A stretch of DNA of 64,000 bases, from contig NZ_JANHLC010000010.1 in the NCBI RefSeq assembly GCF_028682395.1, positions 124,001-188,000 of the forward strand. The letters are read 5' to 3'. Positions 26,904-36,303 of the stretch are shown one piece after another. Every line of letters begins with the position of its first letter. The stretch's first letter is position 1. The stretch comes from Pseudomonas putida. Its GTDB lineage: Bacteria; Pseudomonadota; Gammaproteobacteria; Pseudomonadales; Pseudomonadaceae. The notes under the pieces were generated by a model. That model saw only the letters and a program-made list of their open reading frames with translations, did not search any database and was not told the origin of the DNA. Position numbers and translations under genes: made by a program.

Positions 26904-29714
26904 TTAGAGCGCCTTGGCCTGGGTGACGCGGTCCACCAGATAGACTAAGCCGTGATAGTCGATCCCGCCATGTTGGCTCAGGCCGATTTCACAGGTGCGG
27001 CTGGTGGAGATGCCTTCTTCGCAGTACTGCACCGCATCCTTAAGGCTGCGCAGCGAGTGGGCATTGAGCTCGGGGGTGGTGAAGCCCTTGTCGCCGGCAA
27101 AGCCGCAGCAGTGGATGCCTTCGGGGATGACCACGGTCTTGCTGCAACGCCGCGCCAGGTCGATCAGCGCCTGGCTTTCGCCCAGGTGCTGGGTGCTGCA
27201 CGTGACATGCACGGCGATGGGCGCGTCCTGGGGGGTGAAGTCCAGGCGGTCGACCAGGTGCGTGCGGATAAACCGGACCGGGTCGTAGAAGTCCAGCCGG
27301 CTTTCACCCAGGTCCTGGACCAGGCGCAGGGTGCAGGGGCTGGTGTCGCAGTAGATCGGGTCGAGGCCGCCACGGCTGGCGTGCAGGAGTTCGCCAATCA
27401 GCTCCTGGCGCTTGTGTTCGGCCTGCTCGGCATAGCCTTTGGACGCGAAGGGCTGGCCGCAGCACAGGTTGTCCTGATTGTCCGGGAAGACCACCTGGAA
27501 GCCGGCTTTCTCCAGCAGCCCGCGGGTTTTGTCGAGCAGCGACATCTGTTCCTTGTCGCTCGCCGCCGGGCCCATGACCCGCGAGACGCACGCGGCCAGG
27601 TAGACCACCCGTGGCCGTTCGTCCTGCACTGCCGGGCTAAAGCGGATCGGCCGTTCGGGCTGGGGCATGGCCGGCGTCCACTGGGGTACACGGCCCTTGG
27701 ACAGCTTGCTGAGCGTCGCCGAGATTTTCGCCAGGCGTGGCGCACCCAGCAGCATGCGCGCGCCATTGGCCACGTGCAGGGTCAGGCGGGCGCCTTGCAA
27801 GGCGGTTTGGAAGTGATTGCCCAGCCAGTCGGCGGTCTTGGCGTGATGGGCGTTCTGCCCGCGAAGTTTTTTCACCAGTTCGCCAGTATTGATCCCGACC
27901 GGGCAGCGCTGGGCACAGAGACCGGTGGCCGCACAGGTGTCGAGGCCGTAGTACTGATAGGCCGCTTCCAGTTCGCGGGTGTCGACGCCGGCGCGTTTGC
28001 GGTCCTGGATATCGCGCCAGATTACGATGCGCTGGCGCGGGCTGAGGGTCAGCCCTTTGGAGGGGCAGACCGGCTCGCAGAAGCCGCATTCGATGCACTT
28101 GTCGACGATCTCGTCGGCAGCCGGCAGTGGCTTGAGGTGCTTGAGGTGGATCTGTGGATCTTCGCTCAGCACCACGTCCGGGTTGAGAATGCCGTTGGGG
28201 TCGAGCAGGCGCTTGAGTTGCCACATCAGTTGATAGGCATCGTGGCCCCATTCCAGCTCGACGAAGGGCGCCATATTGCGGCCGGTGCCGTGCTCGGCTT
28301 TAAGCGAACCGCCAAATTCCACGGCAACCAGTTGGGCCACATCGTCCATAAAGGCCTGGTAGCGGGCGACTTCCGCAGCGCTGTTGAACCCCTGGGTGAA
28401 GACAAAATGCAGGTTGCCTTCCAGGGCGTGGCCAAACAGGATTGCTTCGTCGTACTGGTGCTTGTCGAACAGCGCGATCAGGCGATTGACGCCGATGGCC
28501 AATTGCTCGACGGGGAAGGTGACGTCTTCGATGATCACCGTGGTGCCGGTTTTGCGCACCGCGCCGACGGCGGGGAAGGTGTCCTTGCGGATCGCCCAGA
28601 GGCGGGCGTTTTCCACTGGGTCTTCGGTAAAGTCGACCTGCTTTTCCACCGGGAACGGCGCAAGCGACGCCATGATCTGTTGCAGCTGTTCATGCAGCAG
28701 GCTGGACGAGGCCGCGCGCGACTCGATCAGCAGCGCGCAGGCGGTGTCGGAGAGTTCCCGGACAAAGCTTGGCATCCCCGGCTTGTCCTGGACCGAACGC
28801 ATGCTGCGCCGGTCGAGCAGTTCCACGGCCGAGACTGGCTGGCTTTTGAGCACGGTCACGGCGGTGCAGCAGGTTTCCACGTCCGGGAAGACGATCAGCG
28901 CCGACGCCTTGTGTGGGTGGTCGAGCACGGTGTCGTAGGTCACTGCGCTGATAAAGCCCAAAGTGCCTTCGGAGCCGACCAGCAAGTGGCTGAGAATCTC
29001 CAATGGCTCGTCGAAGTCCACCAGGGCATTGAGGGACAGGCCGGTGGTGTTTTTCAGACGGTACTTGTGCCGGATCTTGGCGGCGAGTTCGCTATTGGCG
29101 CGGGTTTCGCGCCCCAGGCGGGCCAGTTGTTCCAGTAGTGCACTGTGACTCTGGCGGAAGGCCGCGACACTGGCTGGGTCCTCGGTGTCGATACGGCTGC
29201 CGTCGGCCAGCACCAGGCGGATACCGGCCAGGGTGTGGTAGGTGTTCTGTGCGGTGCCACAGCACATGCCGCTGGAGTTGTTGGCGACAATCCCGCCGAT
29301 CTTGCAGGCATTGATCGAGGCCGGGTCCGGGCCGATCTTGCGCCCGAACGGTGCCAGCCAGGCATTGGCCTGGGAACCGATCACCCCGGGTTGCAGGCGG
29401 ATCTGCGTGCCCTGGCCGCGAATCTCGCGGCCGTTCCAGTTGTCGCCCAGGACAATCAGCACCGAGTCACTGATGGCCTGGCCGGACAGGCTGGTGCCGG
29501 CGGCGCGGAAGGTCACCGGCACGAGATGGCGCTGGGCCAGGGTCAGCAGCGCGACGACTTCGTCTTCGGATTCGACGCGGATCACCAGCTTGGGAATCAG
29601 TCGGTAGAAGCTCGCGTCGGTGCCGAATGCCAGGGTCGAGAGTGGATCATCGAAACGCCGGTCCTGGGGAATCAGGCGCTCGGCATCGCGTAGGAAAGCG
29701 GCGGGCAGGCTCAT
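26904..29714 (-). CDS. dld: FAD- and Fe-S-containing D-lactate dehydrogenase (respiratory)
   Basis: A 936-residue flavoprotein. The N-terminal PCMH FAD domain includes TFRAAGTSLSGQ and the linking region continues to about 470. Two 4Fe-4S motifs follow: CIECGFCEPVC (first Cys about 540) and CAATGLCAQRCPVG. The C-terminus has two CCG domains (CCGQPF and CCGFAGDKGF) that coordinate another cluster or heme contact. Enzymes of this type oxidise D-lactate to pyruvate and pass electrons to the quinone pool. It overlaps lutC by four bases and is the last gene of the lldP-lut operon, so D- and L-lactate use are coexpressed. A D-2-hydroxyglutarate dehydrogenase is an alternative, but context favours D-lactate. 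Confidence 0.88.
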   Translation of the reverse strand: MSLPAAFLRDAERLIPQDRRFDDPLSTLAFGTDASFYRLIPKLVIRVESEDEVVALLTLAQRHLVPVTFRAAGTSLSGQAISDSVLIVLGDNWNGREIRGQGTQIRLQPGVIGSQANAWLAPFGRKIGPDPASINACKIGGIVANNSSGMCCGTAQNTYHTLAGIRLVLADGSRIDTEDPASVAAFRQSHSALLEQLARLGRETRANSELAAKIRHKYRLKNTTGLSLNALVDFDEPLEILSHLLVGSEGTLGFISAVTYDTVLDHPHKASALIVFPDVETCCTAVTVLKSQPVSAVELLDRRSMRSVQDKPGMPSFVRELSDTACALLIESRAASSSLLHEQLQQIMASLAPFPVEKQVDFTEDPVENARLWAIRKDTFPAVGAVRKTGTTVIIEDVTFPVEQLAIGVNRLIALFDKHQYDEAILFGHALEGNLHFVFTQGFNSAAEVARYQAFMDDVAQLVAVEFGGSLKAEHGTGRNMAPFVELEWGHDAYQLMWQLKRLLDPNGILNPDVVLSEDPQIHLKHLKPLPAADEIVDKCIECGFCEPVCPSKGLTLSPRQRIVIWRDIQDRKRAGVDTRELEAAYQYYGLDTCAATGLCAQRCPVGINTGELVKKLRGQNAHHAKTADWLGNHFQTALQGARLTLHVANGARMLLGAPRLAKISATLSKLSKGRVPQWTPAMPQPERPIRFSPAVQDERPRVVYLAACVSRVMGPAASDKEQMSLLDKTRGLLEKAGFQVVFPDNQDNLCCGQPFASKGYAEQAEHKRQELIGELLHASRGGLDPIYCDTSPCTLRLVQDLGESRLDFYDPVRFIRTHLVDRLDFTPQDAPIAVHVTCSTQHLGESQALIDLARRCSKTVVIPEGIHCCGFAGDKGFTTPELNAHSLRSLKDAVQYCEEGISTSRTCEIGLSQHGGIDYHGLVYLVDRVTQAKAL

Positions 29715-30385
29715 TGGTCCTCCAGGATCAAGACGACCAGGTCTTTCGGCCCGTGGGCGCCGTATGCCAGGACTTGCTCGATATCGGCGGTCTTCGACGG
29801 CCCGGACACCAGCAGGGCATTGGTTGGCATGCCGGCGGCCCAGTTCTGGCGCTGCTGGACTTGATAGAAATTGTCGTGAATCTCGCTGGCCTTGAGCAGG
29901 GCGAAATGCACGGGCGGCACCAGGCTCATCAGTCGCGGCTCTTCACGGGTTGGCCAGACAATCAGGCTGCCGGTGGCGGCGATGGCGCCCAGGGTGGTGG
30001 TCAGGCTGGCCGGGGTCTCGTTGAACAGCTCGGCTTTCCATTCTTCCACGGGCCGGTCATAGGCCTTGAGCGCGGGCAGTTCGGGGTGCCCGGCCCAATG
30101 TTCGACCACGCGCTGGCCGTGGGGCGTGCCCGGGGCGATCAGCAGGCTGGGCAACTGGCGGTCGCGCACCAGCTGGGCCAGCAGTTCGGGCCAGGCCTGT
30201 TCCGTGCTCAGATGGATTTCGGTGTGCACCGCTTCCATCTGCTTGCGCAGTTGGGCGATACGCTGCTCGGGGGCGTAGGTCCAGGGTTCGGTGACCAGCG
30301 CCTCGTCGAAGTTGTCGGCGACCGGCGTGGTGCCTTCCAGGCTTTTGCGCAGCTTGGCGAGAATGCTCTGCTTGGCGCTCATCAT
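29711..30385 (-). CDS. lutC: L-lactate utilisation protein C
   Basis: 224 residues of the LUD family, with the typical C-terminal LLVSGPSKTADIEQVLAYGAHGP segment. LutC is the third subunit of the LutABC L-lactate oxidase complex, an iron-sulfur replacement for the flavin enzyme LldD. It has no metal-binding cysteines itself. Its ATG overlaps the lutB stop (ATGA), and its own stop overlaps the dld start in the same way, showing tight translational coupling. No lldD is seen, so L-lactate oxidation in this locus depends on LutABC. Confidence 0.92.
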   Translation of the reverse strand: MMSAKQSILAKLRKSLEGTTPVADNFDEALVTEPWTYAPEQRIAQLRKQMEAVHTEIHLSTEQAWPELLAQLVRDRQLPSLLIAPGTPHGQRVVEHWAGHPELPALKAYDRPVEEWKAELFNETPASLTTTLGAIAATGSLIVWPTREEPRLMSLVPPVHFALLKASEIHDNFYQVQQRQNWAAGMPTNALLVSGPSKTADIEQVLAYGAHGPKDLVVLILEDQ

Positions 30386-31839
30386 TGGTCTCCCGACTGT
30401 TTCGACAGATGCTCGCGGGCCAGGTCGTGCAGCGAGCGGGCGGCGGGTTTCGGTGCGCTGTGGTTCTGCGTCCAGGGGCCGACCTTACTCGGGATCAGGG
30501 CGCGCAGGCGCGTCGCGGCGAAACCGAAGGCGCGATACAGGGTCGGCGAGCTGTTGAGCCTGGCCCAGGCATTCCAGATAAAGCGCTCTTTGCGCGAATA
30601 TTTGCTGCCCTGGCCACGCATGACCTGATGCGGGCTGTCGGGTGCCTTGACGTTTTCTTCGCGCAGCCGGCGCAACAGGGCCGGGATCGGGATCTTGACC
30701 GGGCAGACTTCACCGCAGGCGCCGCAGAGCGACGAGGCGCTCGGATGGTCCGGGACCTTGGCCAGGCCGACCATGTGCGGGGTGATGATTTTACCGATCG
30801 GGCCTGGGTAGACCTCGCCATAGGCATGGCCGCCAATGCGGGTATAGACCGGGCAGTGGTTCATGCAGGCGCCGCAGCGGATGCAGTTGAGGGTCTGGCG
30901 CAGTTCGCTGTCGGCAAAGGCCTGGCTGCGGCCGTTGTCCAGCAGCACCAAGTGCACTTCCTGGGGACCGTCGAGTTCGTCGGCCTTGCGCGGGCCGGAG
31001 ATCATGTTGACGTAGGTGGTGATCGGCTGGCCGAGGGCCGAGCGGGTCAGCAGGGACACCAACGGCACGACATCGCGCAGGTTCTCGACGACTTTCTCGA
31101 TCCCGGTCACGGCGATATGCACCGGCGGCACGGTGGTCGACATGCGCCCGTTGCCTTCGTTTTCAACCAGCAGCAGGGTGCCGGTTTCGGCTACCGCGAA
31201 GTTGACACCGGACACGCCGATATCCGCTTCAAAGAACTTCTGGCGCAGGACCTTGCGCCCGATCTGAATAAGTTGGTCCACGTCCTTGGTGTATTCCACG
31301 CCAAGTTTGTCGTGGAACAAGGACGCGACCTGTGCGGCATTCTTGTGGATCGCCGGCATAATGATGTGTGAAGGCTTCTCGTGGTCGAGTTGGACGATAA
31401 ATTCGCCCATGTCCGACTCCAGGCATTCAATGCCTTGAGCCGCGAGGACATGGTTCATCTCCATCTCTTCGCTGACCATCGATTTGCCCTTGATCACTTG
31501 CCGCGCCTCGTGAGCGCGGATGATCGAGAAGACGAGGTCATTGGCCTCGTCCACCGTTTCCGCCCAGTGCACTGTCACACCGTTGCGGGTCAGGTTCTGT
31601 TCCAGGCGCTCGAGCAACTCGGGCAGCTTGGATAACGCGCGCGCACGGATGGCATTGCCCAGTGCGCGTAGATGTTCCCGTTCGTGGGCATCGCTGAACG
31701 ATGCCGCACGTTTGGTCATCAGTGAATCCATGGCGCTGCGAAAGTTGTTTCGCAGTTGGCTGTCGCCCAGTGCCTCGTGAGCCCGGGCGCGAAAATCTTC
31801 CTGTACTTCTACTGTAGGAATCAGCGTCGGCGTGCTCAT
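30382..31839 (-). CDS. lutB: L-lactate utilisation iron-sulfur protein B
   Basis: 485 residues. After a LUD domain come two 4Fe-4S motifs, CIRCGACMNHCPVY and CGACGEVCPVKIP, in the C-terminal third. LutB is the electron-transfer subunit of the LutABC complex. The frame is open for 74 codons more upstream, but ATG at 31839 overlaps the lutA stop by four bases, and the extension lies inside lutA, so it is rejected. The C-terminal 90 residues are basic and Pro-rich, as in other Pseudomonas LutB. Confidence 0.93.
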   Translation of the reverse strand: MSTPTLIPTVEVQEDFRARAHEALGDSQLRNNFRSAMDSLMTKRAASFSDAHEREHLRALGNAIRARALSKLPELLERLEQNLTRNGVTVHWAETVDEANDLVFSIIRAHEARQVIKGKSMVSEEMEMNHVLAAQGIECLESDMGEFIVQLDHEKPSHIIMPAIHKNAAQVASLFHDKLGVEYTKDVDQLIQIGRKVLRQKFFEADIGVSGVNFAVAETGTLLLVENEGNGRMSTTVPPVHIAVTGIEKVVENLRDVVPLVSLLTRSALGQPITTYVNMISGPRKADELDGPQEVHLVLLDNGRSQAFADSELRQTLNCIRCGACMNHCPVYTRIGGHAYGEVYPGPIGKIITPHMVGLAKVPDHPSASSLCGACGEVCPVKIPIPALLRRLREENVKAPDSPHQVMRGQGSKYSRKERFIWNAWARLNSSPTLYRAFGFAATRLRALIPSKVGPWTQNHSAPKPAARSLHDLAREHLSKQSGDQ

Positions 31840-32660
31840 TGGGCACCTCCGGTACGCTGCCAGAGGAAGCTGGCCAAGTGTTGGCCGCGCAACGCCTCCT
31901 GCTGTTTCTCCAGCGCTCCGTTGATATTCATCAGGCAGCCACAGTCGGCACTGAGTACCTGATGGGCGCCGGATGCCTTCAAGGCCCGGGTCTTGTCCGC
32001 GACCATAGCCCCGGAGATGTCTGGCATTCGGACGCTGAATGTCCCGCCAAAGCCACAACATTCGCTCTCGTGGCTGTGATCGACCCGCTCTACATTGCGC
32101 AATTGCGCCAGCAACTCACGGCCGTGCAGGTGCGTGTTCATCTCCCGCCGCGCCGAACAGGACGTGTGCAGGGCGACCTTGACCGGTGCACCACTGTCAT
32201 TGAACTGCACCTTGCAGACAAACAGCAGAAACTCGGCCAGCTCGTAGGTGCGTGCGGCCAGGGCGCGCACCTGTTCGAGGGTGTCCGGCTCGTCCTTGAA
32301 CAGGTCGGCGTAGTGCTCGCGCAGCATGCCGGCGCAGGAGCCCGAAGGCACGACCACCGGGTAGTCCTCGGCAAACAGCGCCAGTTGCGCGCGCGCGACA
32401 TCCCGCGCCTGATCGGTGTAGCCCGAGGTGTAGGCCGGTTGTCCGCAACAGCTCTGGCCCTGCGGATAGTCGACCCGAATCCCTTCGCGCTCGAGCAGGT
32501 GAATGGCATCCATCCCGGCTTCGGGATAGAACAGGTCGACCACGCAGGTGCCGAACAGGTAGACCCGGCGCGGTTTCTCGCTGGGGTACTGACGGGGTTG
32601 CGGCAGGGGCGGGGCGACGCGTGTCGCATTAGGCACGGCGTTGTAGAAAAGCTCGCTCAT
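31836..32660 (-). CDS. lutA: L-lactate utilisation CCG-domain protein A
   Basis: 274 residues with two CCG (heterodisulfide-reductase-like) domains: GTCVVDLFYP..SCCGQPAY and HTSCSARREM..ECCGFGGTF. Such domains bind a 4Fe-4S cluster and pass electrons from L-lactate oxidation. It begins the lutABC-dld gene run, 258 bases after lldP; that gap contains three hairpins and may set different expression for permease and enzymes. GGAG precedes the ATG by about ten bases. Confidence 0.92.
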   Translation of the reverse strand: MSELFYNAVPNATRVAPPLPQPRQYPSEKPRRVYLFGTCVVDLFYPEAGMDAIHLLEREGIRVDYPQGQSCCGQPAYTSGYTDQARDVARAQLALFAEDYPVVVPSGSCAGMLREHYADLFKDEPDTLEQVRALAARTYELAEFLLFVCKVQFNDSGAPVKVALHTSCSARREMNTHLHGRELLAQLRNVERVDHSHESECCGFGGTFSVRMPDISGAMVADKTRALKASGAHQVLSADCGCLMNINGALEKQQEALRGQHLASFLWQRTGGAQ

Positions 32661-32760
32661 CAGGCGTGTCTCCGGGTGGTCCCGGTTATCCGTCTGGCCA
32701 GCTGCTGAAAGATAGAACCTGAAGCTTTCAGCAACCTTGCAGACCGGGTTGTGAGTAACA

Positions 32761-32896
32761 GATGCCTCAGGGGCATCGGTCAGTTAACGGCACAAACTGG
32801 CGTGGAAACAGCCGTTGGCCGCGACCGGATTCGGTCGCGGCCAACGGCTGTTGCCTCGTATTGCCTAACCGACCCCGGTCGTGGCCGGGGTCGGTT
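32761..32896. repeat. Three hairpins in the lldP-lutA gap, one with a perfect 21-bp stem
   Basis: Reading left to right: GATGCC/GGCATC (32761-32777); a perfect stem of 20-21 bp from 32807 to 32852 with a loop of four to six bases; and a 12-bp stem 32867-32896. None has a T-run on the minus strand, the direction of transcription, so these are probably mRNA-stabilising or partial-termination structures rather than simple terminators. Confidence 0.65.
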
Positions 32897-32918
32897 TATA
32901 CGGTAGTGCGTGTGCTGA

Positions 32919-34613
32919 TTAGTGCACCAGCATGCCGGTGAACCAGTAGGCCTGGGCCAGGGTGATCAGGCCGACGATAGTGGCGAAGAACAGGCTGTGC
33001 TTGAGGGTGAAGCGGAACAGGTCCGATTCCTTGCCTACCAGCCCGGTCGCGGCGCAGGCCACGGCGATCGATTGTGGCGAGATCATTTTGCCGGTGACGC
33101 CGCCGCTGGTGTTGGCCGCGACCAGCAGGGTGTCGCTGACGCCGATCTGGTGCGCCGTGGTGGCCTGCAGCGAGCTGAACAGGGCGTTGGACGAGGTGTC
33201 CGAACCGGTCAGGAATACGCCCAGCCAACCCAGGAACGGCGAGAAGAACGGGAAGGCAGCGCCCGTGCCGGCCAGGACCAGGGCCATGGTCGACGACATG
33301 CCCGAGTAGTTGGTGACAAAGGCGAAGGCCAGCACCATACCGATGGACAGAATCGGCCAGCGCAGTTCGTAGAAGGTTTCCTTCAAGGTGGTCAGACCAG
33401 TTTTGACGTTGATCTTCAACACCAGCATGGACAGCAGGGCCGAGAAGAAAATCGCGGTACCGGTGGCCGAGATCGGATCAAGCTTGAACACGGCCGCAAT
33501 CGGGGTCGGTGCGGCAACGATCGGCGCGACCTTGATGACCATCTGGTCCAGGTGCGGGATGGCGAAGTTGAACACCCAGCTGTACATCGAGCCGCCGGCG
33601 GCGAACATGGCCTTGAAGGGCTTGAGGGTCCAGATGGTGACCAGCACGGTCAGGATCAGGAACGGCGACCAGGCTTTGAAAATCTCACCCAGGGAGTAGG
33701 GCGACGCCGTGGTGCTGCGCGGCAGACCGAAGCCGCCGGCACTGGCCGCGACGGCTGCGCCGCCGGTGACGCCGGCAATCTGGGTACCTGCGGCACGCTT
33801 GGGTTGCCAGATTTTCAGGAACAGGGTCAGGGAGATCAGGCTGGCGAGGGCCGAGGTGATGTCCGGCAGTTCCGGGCCGATAAAGTTGGAGGTGAAGTAC
33901 TGGGTGATGGCGAAGCTCAGGCCCGCGACCAGAGCGGCCGGCCAGGTTTCCTTGACGCCGCGCAGGCCGTCCATCATGAACACCAGCCAGAACGGCACGA
34001 ACAGCGACAGCAATGGCAACTGGCGACCGGTCATGGCGCCGATCTTGAACGCGTCGATGCCCGTCACCTGGCCTGCCACGATGATCGGGATGCCCAGGGC
34101 GCCGAATGCCACCGGCGCGGTGTTGGCGATCAGGCACAGGCCGGCGGCGTACAGGGGGTTGAAGCCCAGGCCGACCAGCAAGGCTGCGGTGATTGCCACC
34201 GGCGCACCGAAACCGGCGGCCCCTTCGAGGAAGGCGCCGAAGCAGAAACCGATCAGCAGCACTTGCAGGCGCTGGTCATCGGTAATCGACAGCACGGAGC
34301 TGCGGATGACTTCGAACTGGCCGCTCTTGACCGTCAGTTTGTAGAGGAACACCGCCGCGACGATGATCCAGGCGATGGGCCAAAGGCCATAGGCAAAACC
34401 GTAGCCGGCGGCGGCGAACGCCATGTCGACCGGCATCTGGAAGGCGAAGATCGCCACCAGGATGGACAGGGCCAGCGTGATGCTCCCGGCGACGTGCCCT
34501 TTGAGACGGAACACGGCCAAGGCCAGGAAGAAAAATACGATGGGAATCACGGCCGCGAGTGCGGACAGGCCGAGGCTGCCGAGCGGACTGTAGAGCTGTT
34601 GCCAGGTTTGCAT
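32919..34613 (-). CDS. lldP: L-lactate permease
   Basis: A 564-residue inner-membrane protein with twelve or more hydrophobic spans and the LctP-family patterns [26 protein letters not shown] and [14 protein letters not shown] near the C-terminus. It imports L- and D-lactate (and glycolate) with protons. It is the first gene of the minus-strand lactate operon, facing lldR across a gap with a perfect LldR-type operator. The length matches the family. Confidence 0.95.
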   Translation of the reverse strand: MQTWQQLYSPLGSLGLSALAAVIPIVFFFLALAVFRLKGHVAGSITLALSILVAIFAFQMPVDMAFAAAGYGFAYGLWPIAWIIVAAVFLYKLTVKSGQFEVIRSSVLSITDDQRLQVLLIGFCFGAFLEGAAGFGAPVAITAALLVGLGFNPLYAAGLCLIANTAPVAFGALGIPIIVAGQVTGIDAFKIGAMTGRQLPLLSLFVPFWLVFMMDGLRGVKETWPAALVAGLSFAITQYFTSNFIGPELPDITSALASLISLTLFLKIWQPKRAAGTQIAGVTGGAAVAASAGGFGLPRSTTASPYSLGEIFKAWSPFLILTVLVTIWTLKPFKAMFAAGGSMYSWVFNFAIPHLDQMVIKVAPIVAAPTPIAAVFKLDPISATGTAIFFSALLSMLVLKINVKTGLTTLKETFYELRWPILSIGMVLAFAFVTNYSGMSSTMALVLAGTGAAFPFFSPFLGWLGVFLTGSDTSSNALFSSLQATTAHQIGVSDTLLVAANTSGGVTGKMISPQSIAVACAATGLVGKESDLFRFTLKHSLFFATIVGLITLAQAYWFTGMLVH

Positions 34614-34665
34614 ATGGGGTGGCCCCTAATTGTTGTTGGTCAGGCGCTGATAAGCGGTCTTGGAT

Positions 34666-34682
34666 AATTGGTAATACCAATT
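34666..34682. promoter_or_regulatory. LldR/FadR-type operator
   Basis: AATTGGTAATACCAATT is a perfect 17-bp palindrome with the TTGGT-N3-ACCAA core typical of the FadR subfamily of GntR regulators (LldR, PdhR). It lies 53 bases before lldP and about 190 before lldR, so it most likely represses lldP when lactate is absent. Confidence 0.85.
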
Positions 34683-34873
34683 TACAATCGCTGGACGCTA
34701 GGTTAAAAGCCTTGCGGGTCATGTGTCAATTTGCCGCTTTAAAACTTTTGTCTTGTGCGCGGGCCAAGCGTCGACTGAGCGGGTGATTTTGTGCGCGTCT
34801 GCCTGGTGTTCTCAGGCTGCCAATAGGCCAGAATAGGCGCCCCGGCAGGCGTTCGGGTGGTAAGGAGTAAGTG

Positions 34874-35641
34874 ATGGGGTTTGATCTGGTTCGTCAGCGC
34901 CGTTTGTCTGACGATATTGTCGAGCAGCTTGAGGGGATGATTCTCGAGGGCACGCTCAAGTCCGGTGAGCGCTTGCCTGCCGAGCGGGTTCTGGCCGAGC
35001 AGTTCGGGGTTTCCCGCCCTTCGTTGCGCGAGGCGATCCAGAAGCTCGCCGCCAAAGGGTTGCTGGTCAGCCGCCAGGGCGGCGGTAATTTTGTCGTGGA
35101 GTCGCTGGGTTCGACCTTTAGCGATCCGTTGTTGCACCTGCTGGAGAGCAACCCGGAAGCCCAGCGCGACCTGCTGGAATTTCGGCATACCCTGGAAGCT
35201 TCCTGTGCCTACTACGCGGCGCTGCGCGCGACCGAGGTCGACCGGGAGCGACTGCGCACGGCGTTTGAGTTGCTTCAGAGCTGCTATTCACGGGTCGATG
35301 AAGTCAGTCGTGCGGAAGAGGGCGAGGCCGATGCCAGCTTTCACCTGGCCATTGCCGAGGCCAGTCATAACGCCGTGTTGCTGCATACCATCCGTGGCTT
35401 GTTCGATCTGCTCAAGCGCAACGTCGTGACCAATATCGGCGGCATGTACAAACAGCGCACGGAAACCCGCGACATGCTGATCAGTCAGCACCGGGAGCTG
35501 TACCTGGCGATTATCGAAGGTCGAGCGGAGGATGCTCGTGAGGTGTCCAGCCGGCATATCCTGTATGTGCAGGAAGTGCTGGAAGAAGTGCGTCAGGAAG
35601 TTCAGCGTACGGCTCGGGCCGAGCGGCGCAACGCTTTCTAG
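34874..35641 (+). CDS. lldR: FadR-family lactate-responsive regulator
   Basis: 255 residues with a winged helix (LEGMILEGTLKSGERLPAERVLAEQFGVSRPSLREAIQKL) and a C-terminal FCD domain whose Asp/His residues (FRHTLEAS, FHLAIAEASHN, QHREL) bind metal and ligand. The start is ATG at 34874 with AAGGAG six bases upstream; a GTG at 34871 is too close. Divergent to lldP, it should bind the palindrome between them and release it with lactate. PdhR-like pyruvate sensing is the alternative, but context decides for lactate. Confidence 0.9.
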   Translation: MGFDLVRQRRLSDDIVEQLEGMILEGTLKSGERLPAERVLAEQFGVSRPSLREAIQKLAAKGLLVSRQGGGNFVVESLGSTFSDPLLHLLESNPEAQRDLLEFRHTLEASCAYYAALRATEVDRERLRTAFELLQSCYSRVDEVSRAEEGEADASFHLAIAEASHNAVLLHTIRGLFDLLKRNVVTNIGGMYKQRTETRDMLISQHRELYLAIIEGRAEDAREVSSRHILYVQEVLEEVRQEVQRTARAERRNAF

Positions 35642-35702
35642 CGCGACCGCGGGCAGTCAGGTGGTAGCCTGGCTTGCCCGTGGCGACAGGTCGAAGGACT
35701 GA

Positions 35703-36185
35703 TCAGTCCTCCTTGCCCTTGGTGCGCACCGCGCGCTGCAATTCGCGGTCGGAATCGCGTTCGCGTTCGGTATGACGCTTGTCGTATTCCTTCTTGCCCT
35801 TGCCCAGAGCGATCTCGCACTTGATCAAGTGCTTGCTCCAGTACAGCGACAGGCAGACGCAGGCATAGCCTTTCTGCTGCACCGCGGCGTAGATCTTTTC
35901 GAGTTCGCGCTGGTTGAGCAACAGCTTGCGCGTACGCGTTGGATCGGCAATGACATGGGTGCTGGCGGTGGTCAGTGGCGAGATATGGCTGCCGAATAAC
36001 CAGGCTTCGCCATCCTTGAGCAGCACGTAGCTGTCGACCAGCTGCGCCTTGCCAGCACGCAGACTTTTTACTTCCCAGCCGGCCAGGACCAGACCAGCCT
36101 CGAACCGATGTTCGATGAAGTAATCGTGACGCGCCTTTTTATTCTGCGCGATGGTCCCTTCGGGGTGTTTCTTCTGTTTAGCCAT
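35703..36185 (-). CDS. smpB: SsrA-binding protein
   Basis: 160 residues with the SmpB core: [29 protein letters not shown], then a conserved HISPL and a basic C-terminal tail ([16 protein letters not shown]) that reaches into the mRNA channel. It binds tmRNA and brings it to stalled ribosomes. The ATG at 36185 begins the usual MAKQKK; the longer frame upstream is not supported. It faces the transporter gene divergently. Confidence 0.96.
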   Translation of the reverse strand: MAKQKKHPEGTIAQNKKARHDYFIEHRFEAGLVLAGWEVKSLRAGKAQLVDSYVLLKDGEAWLFGSHISPLTTASTHVIADPTRTRKLLLNQRELEKIYAAVQQKGYACVCLSLYWSKHLIKCEIALGKGKKEYDKRHTERERDSDRELQRAVRTKGKED

Positions 36186-36303
36186 AGGGGCGGCATTATA
36201 GGGAGTTGCGCGCGAGTCGGCTACGGTGAAGCTGCGTGCTTGAGCAGGTTGAGTGAATCCCGGACAATGCGGCCTCTTTTTTGATCGGTTGGGCGTGCAA
36301 GAG

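Noticed and set aside
31840-32061. 74-codon N-terminal extension of lutB
   Set aside because: It lies inside lutA, and the ATG at 31839 with a 4-base overlap gives the family start.
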